The translations under genes were made by a program, and so were the position numbers. A model generated the notes under the pieces. It was not told the origin of the DNA and ran no database searches. It was given only the letters and a program-made list of their open reading frames with translations. From CAVWGP01 sp963754645 (GTDB taxonomy: Bacteria; Pseudomonadota; Alphaproteobacteria; Bin65), in contig CAVWGP010000002.1 of the NCBI GenBank assembly GCA_963754645.1, positions 124,001 through 188,000 of the forward strand: a stretch of DNA of 64,000 nt. Reading direction: 5' to 3'. Below, in pieces: positions 11,208 to 20,010 of this stretch (the first letter of the stretch is position 1; every line of letters starts with the position of its first letter).

Positions 11208-12298
11208 CGGTGTTCAAGCTGCCCGATCTCGGCGAAGGCCTCGACGACGCCGAAATCGTCGCCTGGCACGTCAATGAGGGCGATCATGTGACGGCCGACC
11301 AGCCGCTCGTTTCGGTCGAGACCGCCAAGGCCGTTGTGGAAATTCCATCGCCCCAGGCCGGCACGGTCAAACGCCGCTTCGGCAACCCGGGCGAGCGCAT
11401 CAAGGTTGGCGCGCCGCTTGTCGAGTTCGAAGGCGGAGCCGACGCCGATACCGGCGCGATCGTGGGCAAAATCGACTCTGCCGCGCCTCGCGGACAAGAA
11501 CAGGGCGCTGGCGGCATCGCTCCACAAGCGCCGCCTCCCGCGGCGTCGCCCGCCGTCCGCGCTCGCGCACGCGAACTCGGCGTCGATCTTCGATCAATTC
11601 ACGGCACCGGACCCGAGGGCGCAATCACGCGCGTCGATGTCGAGGACGCAGCACGACCCGGGTTGGGCGAACCGCTGCGCGGCGTGCGGCGGGCGATGGC
11701 CGAGGCCATGGCGAAAGCCGGCCGCGCGGCCGTACCCGCGACGCTGACCGACGAGGCCGAAGTCGATCACTGGACGACGGCGACCGATGCGACCGTTCTG
11801 CTGATCAAGGCCGTTTCTGTTGCCGCGGCGGCCGAGCCGGCGCTCAACGCGCAGTACGACAGCATCCGGCAGACCAGGCGCCTCAAACCCGCGGTCGATC
11901 TCGGTCTCGCCATCGATGCGCCGGACGGATTGTTCGTGCCGGTTTTGCGCGATGTCGCCGCGGCGGGCCCCGCCGCATTGCGCCAGCGCATCGACGACCT
12001 TGAATTGCGCGTGAATGCCCGAACTCTGCGGCTCGACGAACTTAGCGGCGCCACGATCACGTTGTCGAATTTCGGCACGCTGGGCGGCAAGCACGCCGCC
12101 CTCGTTATCCTGCCGCCCCAGGTGGCGATCGTCGGCGCCGGCCGCGCGGGGCCGCAAGCCGTGGTGCGCGGCGGCGAGATCGTCCGCCGCGTCATGCTCC
12201 CGCTCTCCCTGACCTTCGATCACCGCGCCGTCACCGGCAGCGAAGCCGCGCGTTTCATGCGCGCCTTGATCGGCGCGTTGGAAAGGCCGAGCGGCTGA
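11204..12298 (+). CDS. Dihydrolipoamide acyltransferase E2 (second set)
   Basis: The 364-residue protein has one lipoyl domain (DLGEGLDDAEIVAW, lipoyl Lys42 in VETAKAVVEI), a linker, and a subunit-binding domain (SPAVRARARELGVDL). A compact acyltransferase domain follows. The motif that is normally DHRxxDG reads DHRAVTGSEAARFM, with threonine where the catalytic aspartate is usual. I believe this T variant also occurs in some proteobacterial E2 proteins, but it needs checking. The core is shorter than usual between VPATLTDEAEV and KPAVDLGLAID. It is last in the plus-strand operon, and its stop is 8 bases from the convergent MgtC/DUF4010 gene. Confidence 0.87.
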   Translation: MTVFKLPDLGEGLDDAEIVAWHVNEGDHVTADQPLVSVETAKAVVEIPSPQAGTVKRRFGNPGERIKVGAPLVEFEGGADADTGAIVGKIDSAAPRGQEQGAGGIAPQAPPPAASPAVRARARELGVDLRSIHGTGPEGAITRVDVEDAARPGLGEPLRGVRRAMAEAMAKAGRAAVPATLTDEAEVDHWTTATDATVLLIKAVSVAAAAEPALNAQYDSIRQTRRLKPAVDLGLAIDAPDGLFVPVLRDVAAAGPAALRQRIDDLELRVNARTLRLDELSGATITLSNFGTLGGKHAALVILPPQVAIVGAGRAGPQAVVRGGEIVRRVMLPLSLTFDHRAVTGSEAARFMRALIGALERPSG

Positions 12299-12306
12299 GG
12301 CGCATC

Positions 12307-13620
12307 TCAGACCGCCGACAGCATCGAGACCGGGATCAACAGCAGGGCAGCCACGCCCGCGACGAGGGCGAGTATGACGACCGAAGCGGGCACAACGCAG
12401 ATGCGCAAGCCTTGACGACCGGCAATGATGGTGGCCGCAACCAGTTTCGCTACGGTATTTGCCGCGGCCGCCAGGCTGATGGCGATCGTTGCTTGGCGGA
12501 TGCCGATGTCTGCGCCGGCGGTTTTGGCAAGCGAGAGCGTAATCGCATCGGTATCGGCGAGCCCGCTGATGGCCGCCAATGCATAGAGCCCGCTTGCGCC
12601 GGCGATCGAGAGCGCTGCTTTTGTAAGAAGCATGAGGCCGGCGAGCAATAAGCCGAATTTCACCGCGGACCACAGGTCCAGCGGATTTTTCGCCAGCGCT
12701 GCCGCTGTCGCCGCAGTGCCGCCGTTCCTCCGGCGGGAGATCGCGACGAAAGCAATTGTTGCGAGTATGGCCATGCCAAAAGGCGCGGCCATGGGCACGA
12801 AAAGGCGCTGCTCGATGATCGAGGCCACCGCGAGGATGCGGGCCAGCATGACGGCCGAAGCGATGCCGAGGCAGGCGGAATACAGGCCGAGATTGTCCGC
12901 CGCCTCGCGCGCGCGGCGCGCGATATCGAGCGTGACCGCGGTCGACGACGCGAGCGCGCCGGCGGCGGCGCTGTATTGCAAACCGCGCTGCTCGCCGGCG
13001 ATCTTGGCTCCGACATAGCCGACGAACGACACGCCGGCGATCAGCACCACCATGAGCCAAAGCTCGTAGGGATTGAGGGCTTGCCACGGCCCGAGATCAC
13101 GATTGGGCAACAGCGGCAAGAGAACGAGCGTCATCACCAGCAATTTCAATCCGGCAAATATTTCGGCGCGCTCGATCTTGGCGAGCCATTTGTGCAGCGG
13201 TTCCTTGAAGCCGAGCACGGCGACGACGGCGACCGCCGCGGCCGCCGTGATCTGGAGGTCGCCGATGACGGCGAGGCAGCCGAGACCGAAGGTCGTGAAG
13301 GCCGCGATAACCGTCGTCATGCCGAAATCGCCGGTCGTCGAGGCGACACGCAACCGCACGGCAACGACACCGCCGGCAAAGGCGGCGAAGACCAAGCCCA
13401 AGGCGACATAAGCGCCGCTCGCGGATTCGGGCGACCGTGCAAGCGCCTGGGCGATCGTGGCCCAAATGCCGCCGAGCAGGCCGATCAAAGCAAAGGTCCT
13501 GAGGCCGGCGAAGCCTTCGCCCTGTTCTTGGATTTGTTCGCGCCACCCGCGTTCGATGCCGATCAAGACGCCGACCGCCAAGGCGAGGCCCAAACGCTTG
13601 AACAGCTCGAATGTCTCCAA
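12307..13620 (-). CDS. MgtC/SapB-DUF4010 family membrane protein
   Basis: The 437-residue protein is almost all membrane. The N-terminal MgtC/SapB part has LALAVGVLIGIERGWREQ and GLRTFALIGLLGG (about residues 10-55). The C-terminal half is a DUF4010 domain with about seven more hydrophobic helices (for example YSAAAGALASSTAVTLDIARRA, and SGLADTDAITLSLAKTA in the second half). MgtC proteins are linked to survival at low magnesium and in macrophages. The role of MgtC-DUF4010 fusions is not established; ion transport is only a guess. It lies alone on the minus strand, convergent with the E2 operon. Confidence 0.85.
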   Translation of the reverse strand: METFELFKRLGLALAVGVLIGIERGWREQIQEQGEGFAGLRTFALIGLLGGIWATIAQALARSPESASGAYVALGLVFAAFAGGVVAVRLRVASTTGDFGMTTVIAAFTTFGLGCLAVIGDLQITAAAAVAVVAVLGFKEPLHKWLAKIERAEIFAGLKLLVMTLVLLPLLPNRDLGPWQALNPYELWLMVVLIAGVSFVGYVGAKIAGEQRGLQYSAAAGALASSTAVTLDIARRAREAADNLGLYSACLGIASAVMLARILAVASIIEQRLFVPMAAPFGMAILATIAFVAISRRRNGGTAATAAALAKNPLDLWSAVKFGLLLAGLMLLTKAALSIAGASGLYALAAISGLADTDAITLSLAKTAGADIGIRQATIAISLAAAANTVAKLVAATIIAGRQGLRICVVPASVVILALVAGVAALLLIPVSMLSAV

Positions 13621-13667
13621 CGCCGCGGTTCCTCCGGTTCGGCGCCGTGGCGCGCCTTAGGCGGTCG

Positions 13668-14120
13668 TCACAGGCGATCCATTTCCAGATCTGCGCAGGA
13701 GCCGCCAAGCGCGGCATAGCCTTCTTCGAGAAAATCGCCCAAAAGCGGAATGCCAATCAGGTAATCGGCCGATTTGCGGCGATGACGCTCGCGCGCGAGT
13801 TCGACAGCTTCGCGCCATTCGGCCCGGGTGAAGTCGCCGCGCCCGATCCAGGCCAGCGCAATCAGCTCGATGACTTCGTCATCATTGAGATCGTCGATCG
13901 CCTCGCGCAGTTCGGCGAGCGTCGCGTCGTCGGCGAAATCCGCAAGCACTTCGCGCGCTCCTTCGTCCGCCGCGTTCGAACCGGAATCCTCCTCGACCGG
14001 GTCGACCTTCACATCGAATTCGCGCGCTTTGATAATGATGAAGTAAAGCTTGTCTTGGCTTATCGATAACTCGGGAATGGGATCGTCACCTTTGGTTTCA
14101 TCGATCTGTGGCGTCGTCAT
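13668..14120 (-). CDS. DUF3775 family protein
   Basis: The 150-residue acidic protein has the pattern I associate with DUF3775: LSISQDKLYFIIIKAREFDVK, DDLNDDEVIELIALAWIGRGDF and SADYLIGIPLLGDFLEEGYAALG. It is soluble and helical, with no known enzyme motif. The ATG at 14120 is preferred because GGGAGG sits 7 bases before it; the ATG at 14126 is too close to that site. A TTGATCTCCCTCAA box lies 64 bases upstream, so it is probably expressed at low oxygen under the FixK-like regulator. Function is unknown. Confidence 0.8.
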   Translation of the reverse strand: MTTPQIDETKGDDPIPELSISQDKLYFIIIKAREFDVKVDPVEEDSGSNAADEGAREVLADFADDATLAELREAIDDLNDDEVIELIALAWIGRGDFTRAEWREAVELARERHRRKSADYLIGIPLLGDFLEEGYAALGGSCADLEMDRL

Positions 14121-14183
14121 GAGCATGCCTCCCGCGATGTCCGCTATTCGATAAAATTCTAGATATCCGCTGGCGCGACGGTG

Positions 14184-14197
14184 TTGATCTCCCTCAA
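14184..14197. promoter_or_regulatory. FNR/FixK-like operator (TTGATCTCCCTCAA)
   Basis: The left half TTGAT is perfect and the right half CTCAA differs by one base from ATCAA. It sits in the gap between the end of rtcB and the start of the DUF3775 gene, 64 bases from that start codon. This is a sensible position for an activator of the DUF3775 gene. Confidence 0.6.
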
Positions 14198-14213
14198 GCT
14201 CCGGCCGCGGCCG

Positions 14214-15644
14214 TCAACCCTTGATGCAGACGATCGGCCTCAAGCGCGCGACCTTGCGCGCAAGTCCCGCGCGATCGGCCGCATCGACGACGACGCCGAC
14301 ATCCTTGTAGGCGCCTGGCGCTTCTTCGGCCACGCCGCGCAAGGACGGGCTGCGAATCTCGATGCCTTGGGCGGCCAAATCGTCGACCAAGGTTCGCCCG
14401 CGCCATGTCTTCAGTGCTTGATGCCGGCTCATCGCACGGCCGGCGCCATGGCATGCGGAGCTAAATGCCGCCGCTTCGCTGGCCTCGCTGCCGACGAGCA
14501 CATAGGAACTCGTGCCCATGCTGCCGCCGATGAGAACCGGCTGACCGACAGTCTTGAGTGCCTGTGGCAACGACGCATGGTTCGGACCGAACGCGCGGGT
14601 CGCTCCCTTCCGATGAACGTAGAGCTGGCGCCTTTCGCCGTCGACGACGTGCTCCTCGATCTTGCACGTGTTGTGCGAAACGTCGAACAGCAGTTCTAGG
14701 CGGGCCGCAGGCAAGATCGCGGAAAAGACTTGGCGCACCAGGTGCCCGACGATTTGCCGATTCGCCAGGGCGCAATTGATCGCCGCGCGCATGGCGCCGA
14801 GATAACGCTGTCCAATCTCGGAGGCGATCGGCGCGCAAGCGAGTTCGCGGTCGGGCAGGACGATCCCGTACTCGGTCGCCGCCATTGCCATTTCGCGCAG
14901 ATATTCCGAACCGATCTGGTGCCCAAGTCCGCGTGAGCCGCAGTGAATGCCGACCACGGCGTCGCCGTGTTTGAGACCGAAGGCGGCGGCCGCGCCGGCG
15001 TCGTAAACATCGACGACCTCCTGCACTTCAAGATAGTGATTGCCCGAGCCGAGTGTGCCGATTTCCTTGCGTTGCCGTTTTTTCGCCAAGCTCGAAACGC
15101 AGTCCGGTCGCGCATCCTCGGCCATGCCGCGATCCTCGATGCGGTCGAGATCGCCCGCGATGCCATAGCCTTTGCCCAAGGCCCAGCGCGCGCCGCCCGT
15201 AAGCATCGCTTCCATCTCGCGGTCGTCGAGATAGATCTCGCCGGTCCTGCCGAGGCCGGCGGGGATGCGCTCGAACAGGGCATCGGCCAGCTCGCGCCTG
15301 ACGGCCTCGATCTCGCTGGCCGGCAATCCGGTGAGCATGGTGCGGACACCGCAGGAAATGTCGAAACCGACGCCGCCCGCGCAGACCACGCCGCCGCGCT
15401 CCGCATCGAACGCGGCGACCCCGCCGATCGGAAAGCCGTAGCCCCAATGCGCATCCGGCATGGCATATGAGGCTTTCACGATACCGGGCAGCGTCGCCAC
15501 ATTGGTGGCCTGTTCGGCGACCTTGTCATCCATGTCGCGGATCAGCGCCTCGCTCGCGTAAAGGATCGCCGGCACCTGCATCGCGCCGGTAGCGGGAATT
15601 TGCCAGGAGTATTCGGATAGTCGGGTGAAGCGGGCGAGATCCAT
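14214..15644 (-). CDS. rtcB: RNA-splicing ligase RtcB
   Basis: RtcB joins RNA 2',3'-cyclic phosphate (or 3'-phosphate) ends to 5'-OH ends using GTP and Mn2+. The 476-residue protein has the metal ligands in GGVGFDISCGVRT, GSGNHYLEVQE and HCGSRGLGHQ, the DVSHNTCKIEEH stretch, and the guanylylation histidine in SACHGAGRAMSR. Length is normal for the family. I used the ATG at 15644 (MDLARFTRLSEY), which has GAGG 8 bases upstream. A start at 15662 would overlap archease, and the two are coupled either way. It ends an operon of site-2 protease, PolX, archease and RtcB. Confidence 0.93.
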   Translation of the reverse strand: MDLARFTRLSEYSWQIPATGAMQVPAILYASEALIRDMDDKVAEQATNVATLPGIVKASYAMPDAHWGYGFPIGGVAAFDAERGGVVCAGGVGFDISCGVRTMLTGLPASEIEAVRRELADALFERIPAGLGRTGEIYLDDREMEAMLTGGARWALGKGYGIAGDLDRIEDRGMAEDARPDCVSSLAKKRQRKEIGTLGSGNHYLEVQEVVDVYDAGAAAAFGLKHGDAVVGIHCGSRGLGHQIGSEYLREMAMAATEYGIVLPDRELACAPIASEIGQRYLGAMRAAINCALANRQIVGHLVRQVFSAILPAARLELLFDVSHNTCKIEEHVVDGERRQLYVHRKGATRAFGPNHASLPQALKTVGQPVLIGGSMGTSSYVLVGSEASEAAAFSSACHGAGRAMSRHQALKTWRGRTLVDDLAAQGIEIRSPSLRGVAEEAPGAYKDVGVVVDAADRAGLARKVARLRPIVCIKG

Positions 15645-15654
15645 GACGCGGTCC

Positions 15655-16101
15655 TCAAACATCGACCACGCATTGCGCGATCCAGCGGCCGGTACCATCG
15701 CAACCGACCTTGAGCGCGGTCAGGGTCGCGCCCTTCACTTCGGCGGCCGGCGCATGGCGAACGCGATCGACCGGTTCGCCCCACGCCTCGCCGTCGAGCT
15801 TGCGTCGAACAGCGCCGCCGGTAATCCGCACGCGGAACCGTCCGAACAGCATCTGGCGCGTCGCCATCTCGAAGACCAGGGCGTTGAGCCATTCGGCCAA
15901 TAGCATCTCGTCATCCGGCGCATGACAAGCGATCGGAACACGGGCGCGATCCGCAACCGTCGCGGGATCGGTGATCACGGCCGTCATCGCCATGGCCGCC
16001 TGTTCGAACGCCGACTCTTCGTTGGCGCCGAAACCGCGCACGCCGACATCGGCAACATGATGAAAATGCTCCCAGCCGGCGACGCCCGCGTCCCGCTTCA
16101 T
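15655..16101 (-). CDS. Archease
   Basis: Archease is the activating partner of RtcB and speeds its guanylylation and turnover. The 148-residue protein starts MKRDAGVAGWEHFHHVADVGVRGFGAN, and it has the acidic metal site of the family (HVADVGV near the start and a C-terminal Asp in CVVDV). LLAEWLNALVFEMATRQMLFGRF is the central helix. It overlaps PolX by 4 bases and runs into rtcB, so archease and its ligase are made together. Confidence 0.92.
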   Translation of the reverse strand: MKRDAGVAGWEHFHHVADVGVRGFGANEESAFEQAAMAMTAVITDPATVADRARVPIACHAPDDEMLLAEWLNALVFEMATRQMLFGRFRVRITGGAVRRKLDGEAWGEPVDRVRHAPAAEVKGATLTALKVGCDGTGRWIAQCVVDV

Positions 16102-17870
16102 GACATCGTCCTGGCCAGCAGCGGACGCAAGTCCTCAAGGCTGAGCGTGTTGAGCAAATCCTTTTTTTCGAGCCAGCCGCGCCGCGCTTGAAGAATTCCA
16201 TATTTCAGGAACTCGAACTCGTCGGCGCTGTGCGCGTCGGAGCCGAGGGCAAGCCGCACGCCGCGGTCGCGCGCCGCGCGGCACTGGACATCGTCGAGAT
16301 CGAGCCGCTCAGGTTGCGCGTTCAACTCAAGAAAGCAGCCACGCGCCTGCGCCGCCTCGATGACGCGCGCCATACCGAATCTTATGGCCTCTCGTTGGCC
16401 CAATAGCCGCCCGCCGGGATGAGCCAGGATCGTGAAATGCTTGCGGTCGAGCGCGCGCAGCAGCCGCGCCGTCTGCTTTTCGGGCGAGAGGCCGAAATGA
16501 CTGTGCACGGCGCCGACCACAAGATCGAGCGGCGCCAGGGTCGAGTCGGGCAGATCGAGGGCGCCGTCTTCGAGAATATCGACCTCGATGCCCTTCAACA
16601 GCGTAATGTTCTGGAGGCGCTCGTTGAGCCGGTCGATTTCTTCGCATTGGCGGGCGAGACGCCGCGCGTCGAAGCCATGGGCCATGGCGAGGCGGCGGCT
16701 ATGCTCGGTAATCGCGATATATTCGAGGCCGCGGGCTTTTGCCGCGGCCGCCATCTCGGCCAAGCCGTTGCGGCCATCGCTCGCCTTCGTATGGCAATGC
16801 AAGTCGCCGCGGATATCGACAAGTTCGACCAGCCGCGGCAGAGTCCCGGCCCGCGCCGCGGCGATCTCGCCGCGATCCTCGCGCAGTTCGGGCGGGACAA
16901 GAGGCAAGCCGATCGCCGCCACGATCGATTCTTCGGTTTCGCCGGCAATCCGCGTGTCGCCCCGGAAAACGCCATATTCGTTGATCTTGAGGCCTTGTTC
17001 TACGCCGAGGCGGCGGATCGCGATGTTGTGCGCCTTGCTACCGGTCAAGTAATAGAGCGCCGCGCCATATTCATTCTCCCTTACGACCCGGAGATCGACC
17101 TGAATCCCGCTGCGCAAGACAATGGCGGCGCGCGTCGATCCTCTTGCCAGAACGCGTGCCACGCGGCCGTATTCGACAAACCGGTCGATCGCCGGGCCGC
17201 CATGCGCCGCCGTCGCGAGTATGTCGAGATCGCCCACGGTGTCGCGCCCGCGCCGAAAGCTGCCTGCCGCTTCGACTCGCTTCACGCCCGGTACATTCCG
17301 CAGATAGGCCAGCAGCGGTACAGCCTCGGCGGTCGCCTCGGCCAGGGTGAAGCGACGCGCGGCGGAAATTTGAGCGCCGAGCGCGGCCATGATGGCGGCG
17401 TCAATCTTGGGCCCGAAACCTTCGAGTGTCTTGAGCTTGCCGCTCTCCGCCGCTGCCCGCAGCCCCGGCACGTCTTTGACCCGGAGCTTGCGATGCAGAA
17501 GCGCCACGCGCTTCGGCCCGAGCCCTGGGAGGCGCAGCAAGTCGGGGAGGCCGGCAGGCAATTCCGTGTGCAGACGGTCGAGCAGTTCGGTATGGCCTGT
17601 GGTTGCGAGGTCGGCAATCTTGCCGGCCAGGTCGTCGCCGATACCCGGCAGTTCGTTCAAGGCCGCGCCGCGCGCCAGAAGTTCGGCCGCTTCTTCCTTG
17701 AGGCCGCGCAAGGTGCGCGCGGCATTGCGATAGGCACGGATACGGAAGGGATTTGCGCTCTCGATCGCCAGCATGTCCGCGATTTCTTCGAAGGCGGCGG
17801 CGATATCGACATTGGACAGTGCCGCGGCCGTGGGTCTTGTCGGAGCGCGGCGGGCGGCATTCGATCGCAT
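16098..17870 (-). CDS. polX: DNA polymerase/3'-5' exonuclease PolX (family X + PHP)
   Basis: PolX fills short DNA gaps and trims 3' ends in base excision repair. The 590-residue protein has N-terminal helix-hairpin-helix repeats (NPFRIRAYRNAARTLRGL; LPGIGDDLAGKI; LPGLGPKRVALLH). The polymerase core has AGSFRRGRDTVGDLDILATA, with the catalytic GDxD aspartates. The C-terminal PHP domain shows DLHCHTKASDGRNGL, ITEHSRRLAMAHG, LAHPGGR and GSDAHSADEF. The size fits bacterial PolX of about 570-590 residues. The ATG at 17870 follows the site-2 protease stop by 16 bases. Its pairing with an RNA-ligase system in one operon is unusual. Confidence 0.92.
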   Translation of the reverse strand: MRSNAARRAPTRPTAAALSNVDIAAAFEEIADMLAIESANPFRIRAYRNAARTLRGLKEEAAELLARGAALNELPGIGDDLAGKIADLATTGHTELLDRLHTELPAGLPDLLRLPGLGPKRVALLHRKLRVKDVPGLRAAAESGKLKTLEGFGPKIDAAIMAALGAQISAARRFTLAEATAEAVPLLAYLRNVPGVKRVEAAGSFRRGRDTVGDLDILATAAHGGPAIDRFVEYGRVARVLARGSTRAAIVLRSGIQVDLRVVRENEYGAALYYLTGSKAHNIAIRRLGVEQGLKINEYGVFRGDTRIAGETEESIVAAIGLPLVPPELREDRGEIAAARAGTLPRLVELVDIRGDLHCHTKASDGRNGLAEMAAAAKARGLEYIAITEHSRRLAMAHGFDARRLARQCEEIDRLNERLQNITLLKGIEVDILEDGALDLPDSTLAPLDLVVGAVHSHFGLSPEKQTARLLRALDRKHFTILAHPGGRLLGQREAIRFGMARVIEAAQARGCFLELNAQPERLDLDDVQCRAARDRGVRLALGSDAHSADEFEFLKYGILQARRGWLEKKDLLNTLSLEDLRPLLARTMS

Positions 17871-17886
17871 GGCGGGCTTGCCTGAA

Positions 17887-19035
17887 CTACGCGCCGCGCA
17901 GCGCACCGAGCTGCGCTGCGATTTCGACCGCTTGCAACAGATCCTTGAGCGTGACAATGCCGGTCAAAGCACCGCGCTCGGTTACCAGGAGGCGGCTTAG
18001 CCCGGTCTTCTGCATAAGCGCGAGCGCGCGCACGGCGCCGGCCCGAGCCTCGATTGTCGAATTTCTGTCGGCCCGGATCATAATTGCGCTTACCGGCGTC
18101 GTCGGCCACTGTGCCGCTGGAACTCGCTCAAGCTGACGCAGGCCAACCATGCCGATGACGCCGCCATCGACAACGGGGAAGCAATCGTGAAAATAGCGAT
18201 AGACAAAATCATCGATAAAATGGGCGATGCTGGTATCGGCCGGAACGACCGTGGGATCGCGTGTCATGAAGCGCCCGACCGTGATGCCGCCGAGCGCCAA
18301 AGAAGCTTCGAGCCGCGCCAGTTCCGCGTGCGCCGCGCCCCGGAGAAATAGTCCGATGACGAACCACCAAATGCCGCCGACCAGATTTCCGCCGGCAAGC
18401 GCGGCCACGGCGCCTACGATCATGAATCCAAGGCCGAACCAGGCGCCAACGCCTCCCGCCAGCCGGGTCGCCGCCGCATAGCTTTGCCGAAGGTGCCAAA
18501 TCGCGGCGCGGAAAACGCGCCCGCCATCGAGCGGAAATGCGGGCAACATGTTGAAGCCGGCGAGCACGGCATTCATGAGCGCCAAATAGGCCAGCGTCCC
18601 GTGAACCGCGCCTAAATCGCCTTCGCCGCCGCCCGTATTCGATGCGATCGACGCGGCGTACAGCAAACCGGCCAATACCAGGCTCCAAGCCGGCCCGGCG
18701 GCGGCCATCCAAAACTCGGCCCTGGCGCTCGGTGGCTCATCCTCCATTTCCGCAACGCCGCCGAAAATGAATAGCGTGATGCCGCGAATCGCGATGCCAT
18801 GGCGTTTCGCGACGAGACTATGGGCTACTTCGTGCGACAAGATGGAAAAGAAAAGTCCGATCGCGCCAGCCGCGCCCATCATCCAATAGGTTCGCTCGGC
18901 AAGGCCGGGATAATCGATCGGGAACACGTTGCGCGCCAGCGACCAAGTGATCAAGGCGGCGAGAAATAACCACGAAATATCGACATAGACCGAAATTCCG
19001 AAAAGCCCGGCGACTCTGAAGCGGCGGCCAAACAT
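17887..19035 (-). CDS. Site-2 protease (M50) with CBS domains
   Basis: The 382-residue membrane protease has the zinc motif HEVAH (residues 68-72) and the second metal site NMLPAFPLDGGRVFRA. There are about six hydrophobic segments in the first 220 residues. The C-terminal part has two CBS motifs (GRFMTRDPTVVPADTSIAHFIDDFVY and ALMQKTGLSRLLVTERGALTGIVTLKDLL), which bind adenosine nucleotides in many proteins. Such M50-CBS proteases cleave membrane-bound substrates inside the bilayer, perhaps under control of nucleotide levels; the target is unknown. It leads the operon with polX, archease and rtcB, and a FixK-like box lies 154 bases upstream. Confidence 0.9.
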   Translation of the reverse strand: MFGRRFRVAGLFGISVYVDISWLFLAALITWSLARNVFPIDYPGLAERTYWMMGAAGAIGLFFSILSHEVAHSLVAKRHGIAIRGITLFIFGGVAEMEDEPPSARAEFWMAAAGPAWSLVLAGLLYAASIASNTGGGEGDLGAVHGTLAYLALMNAVLAGFNMLPAFPLDGGRVFRAAIWHLRQSYAAATRLAGGVGAWFGLGFMIVGAVAALAGGNLVGGIWWFVIGLFLRGAAHAELARLEASLALGGITVGRFMTRDPTVVPADTSIAHFIDDFVYRYFHDCFPVVDGGVIGMVGLRQLERVPAAQWPTTPVSAIMIRADRNSTIEARAGAVRALALMQKTGLSRLLVTERGALTGIVTLKDLLQAVEIAAQLGALRGA

Positions 19036-19188
19036 TCGCTTGTCCTGATAATGTCGTTGGCGCCGCGCCGTGCCTGGCTGGACCGACGTCGTCGCATAGG
19101 TTGCTTAATGCTGGCGATCTCGGAAACGCAGCGCATTGAGATGCATCAAGTTTTGCATGGAAAGCCGCAAGATCGCGCGGCCTGCCAA

Positions 19189-19202
19189 TTGATGCGCGTC
19201 AA
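19189..19202. promoter_or_regulatory. FNR/FixK-like operator (TTGATGCGCGTCAA)
   Basis: The TTGAT-N4-GTCAA site has one change from the consensus right half. It lies in the 240-base gap between the divergent site-2 protease and CBS-BON genes, 74 bases before the CBS-BON start codon. It probably drives the CBS-BON operon and may affect the protease operon. Confidence 0.65.
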
Positions 19203-19275
19203 TGCGGATCCGCGGCGTTGAACGCAGAATTTTGCTTCTTGTTCTAAGCGGTAAGGCATCGATAGGGAGCGTGCG

Positions 19276-19968
19276 ATGAAAGCCTTCGAAATGATGACGA
19301 AAGACCCAGTAACGGTGAGCCCGACGACGCCGGTCAGCGAAATCGCCGCCGCGCTGGTTCGGCATCGCATCAGCGCCCTGCCGGTCGTGACCAAGGACAA
19401 CGACGTGATCGGCATCGTTAGCGAAAGCGACTTGGTGCGGCGCACCGAGGCCGGTACCGAGCGTAAGCGCGGGTGGTGGCTCGAAATTTTCGTCGATGCC
19501 AACACCATGGCGCGCGAATATGTCAAGGCGCACGGCCTCAAGGCGCAGGACGTGATGGCGCGCCCGGTCGTATCGGTGCCTGAAAACGCCGAACTGGCCG
19601 AAATCGCCAATTTGCTGGAAGCCCACCGCATCAAGCGGCTTCCGGTGCTGCGCAACGGCAAGTTGATCGGGATCGTCAGCCGCGCCAACGTCGTCAAGGC
19701 GCTGGCGCAGATGAAGCCCGCCGAGAAAGCCGCCCCGCCCGACGACGGCACCCTGCAAAAGGCGATAACGGAAAAGCTGCGCGCGGCAAGCTGGCTCGAT
19801 TCGACTTTCATCAATATTACCGTGAGCGGGCGGGCGGTCGAACTCTGGGGCTTCGTCGGCTCCGAGGAACAACGCAAGGCCATCCGCGTCATGGCGGAAA
19901 GCGTCAGCGGCGTCTTGCGAGTCACAGACCACATCCGCATCGGCGCACCCTGGGTTGCGGCTGTGTAG
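19276..19968 (+). CDS. CBS-pair and BON domain protein
   Basis: The 230-residue protein has two CBS motifs (MMTKDPVTVSPTTPVSEIAAALVR, about residues 6-60, and DVMARPVVSVPENAELAEIANLLE, about 92-145). A BON domain follows (TLQKAITEKLRAASWLDSTFINITVSGRAVELWGFV, about 156-225). CBS pairs sense adenosine ligands, and BON domains often bind membranes or lipids. There is no signal peptide, so it is probably cytoplasmic. GGGAGC is 5 bases before the ATG. First gene of an operon with Usp, the MAT-PCMT fusion and nicotinate phosphoribosyltransferase. Confidence 0.88.
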   Translation: MKAFEMMTKDPVTVSPTTPVSEIAAALVRHRISALPVVTKDNDVIGIVSESDLVRRTEAGTERKRGWWLEIFVDANTMAREYVKAHGLKAQDVMARPVVSVPENAELAEIANLLEAHRIKRLPVLRNGKLIGIVSRANVVKALAQMKPAEKAAPPDDGTLQKAITEKLRAASWLDSTFINITVSGRAVELWGFVGSEEQRKAIRVMAESVSGVLRVTDHIRIGAPWVAAV

Positions 19969-20010
19969 GCGCCGAATACGCAATTGCAACGTCGCTTCGA
20001 TGAGGTCGCC

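Noticed and set aside
16419..17885. 488-codon open frame on the plus strand
   Set aside because: It is the complement of polX, which has clear catalytic motifs; the plus frame has none.
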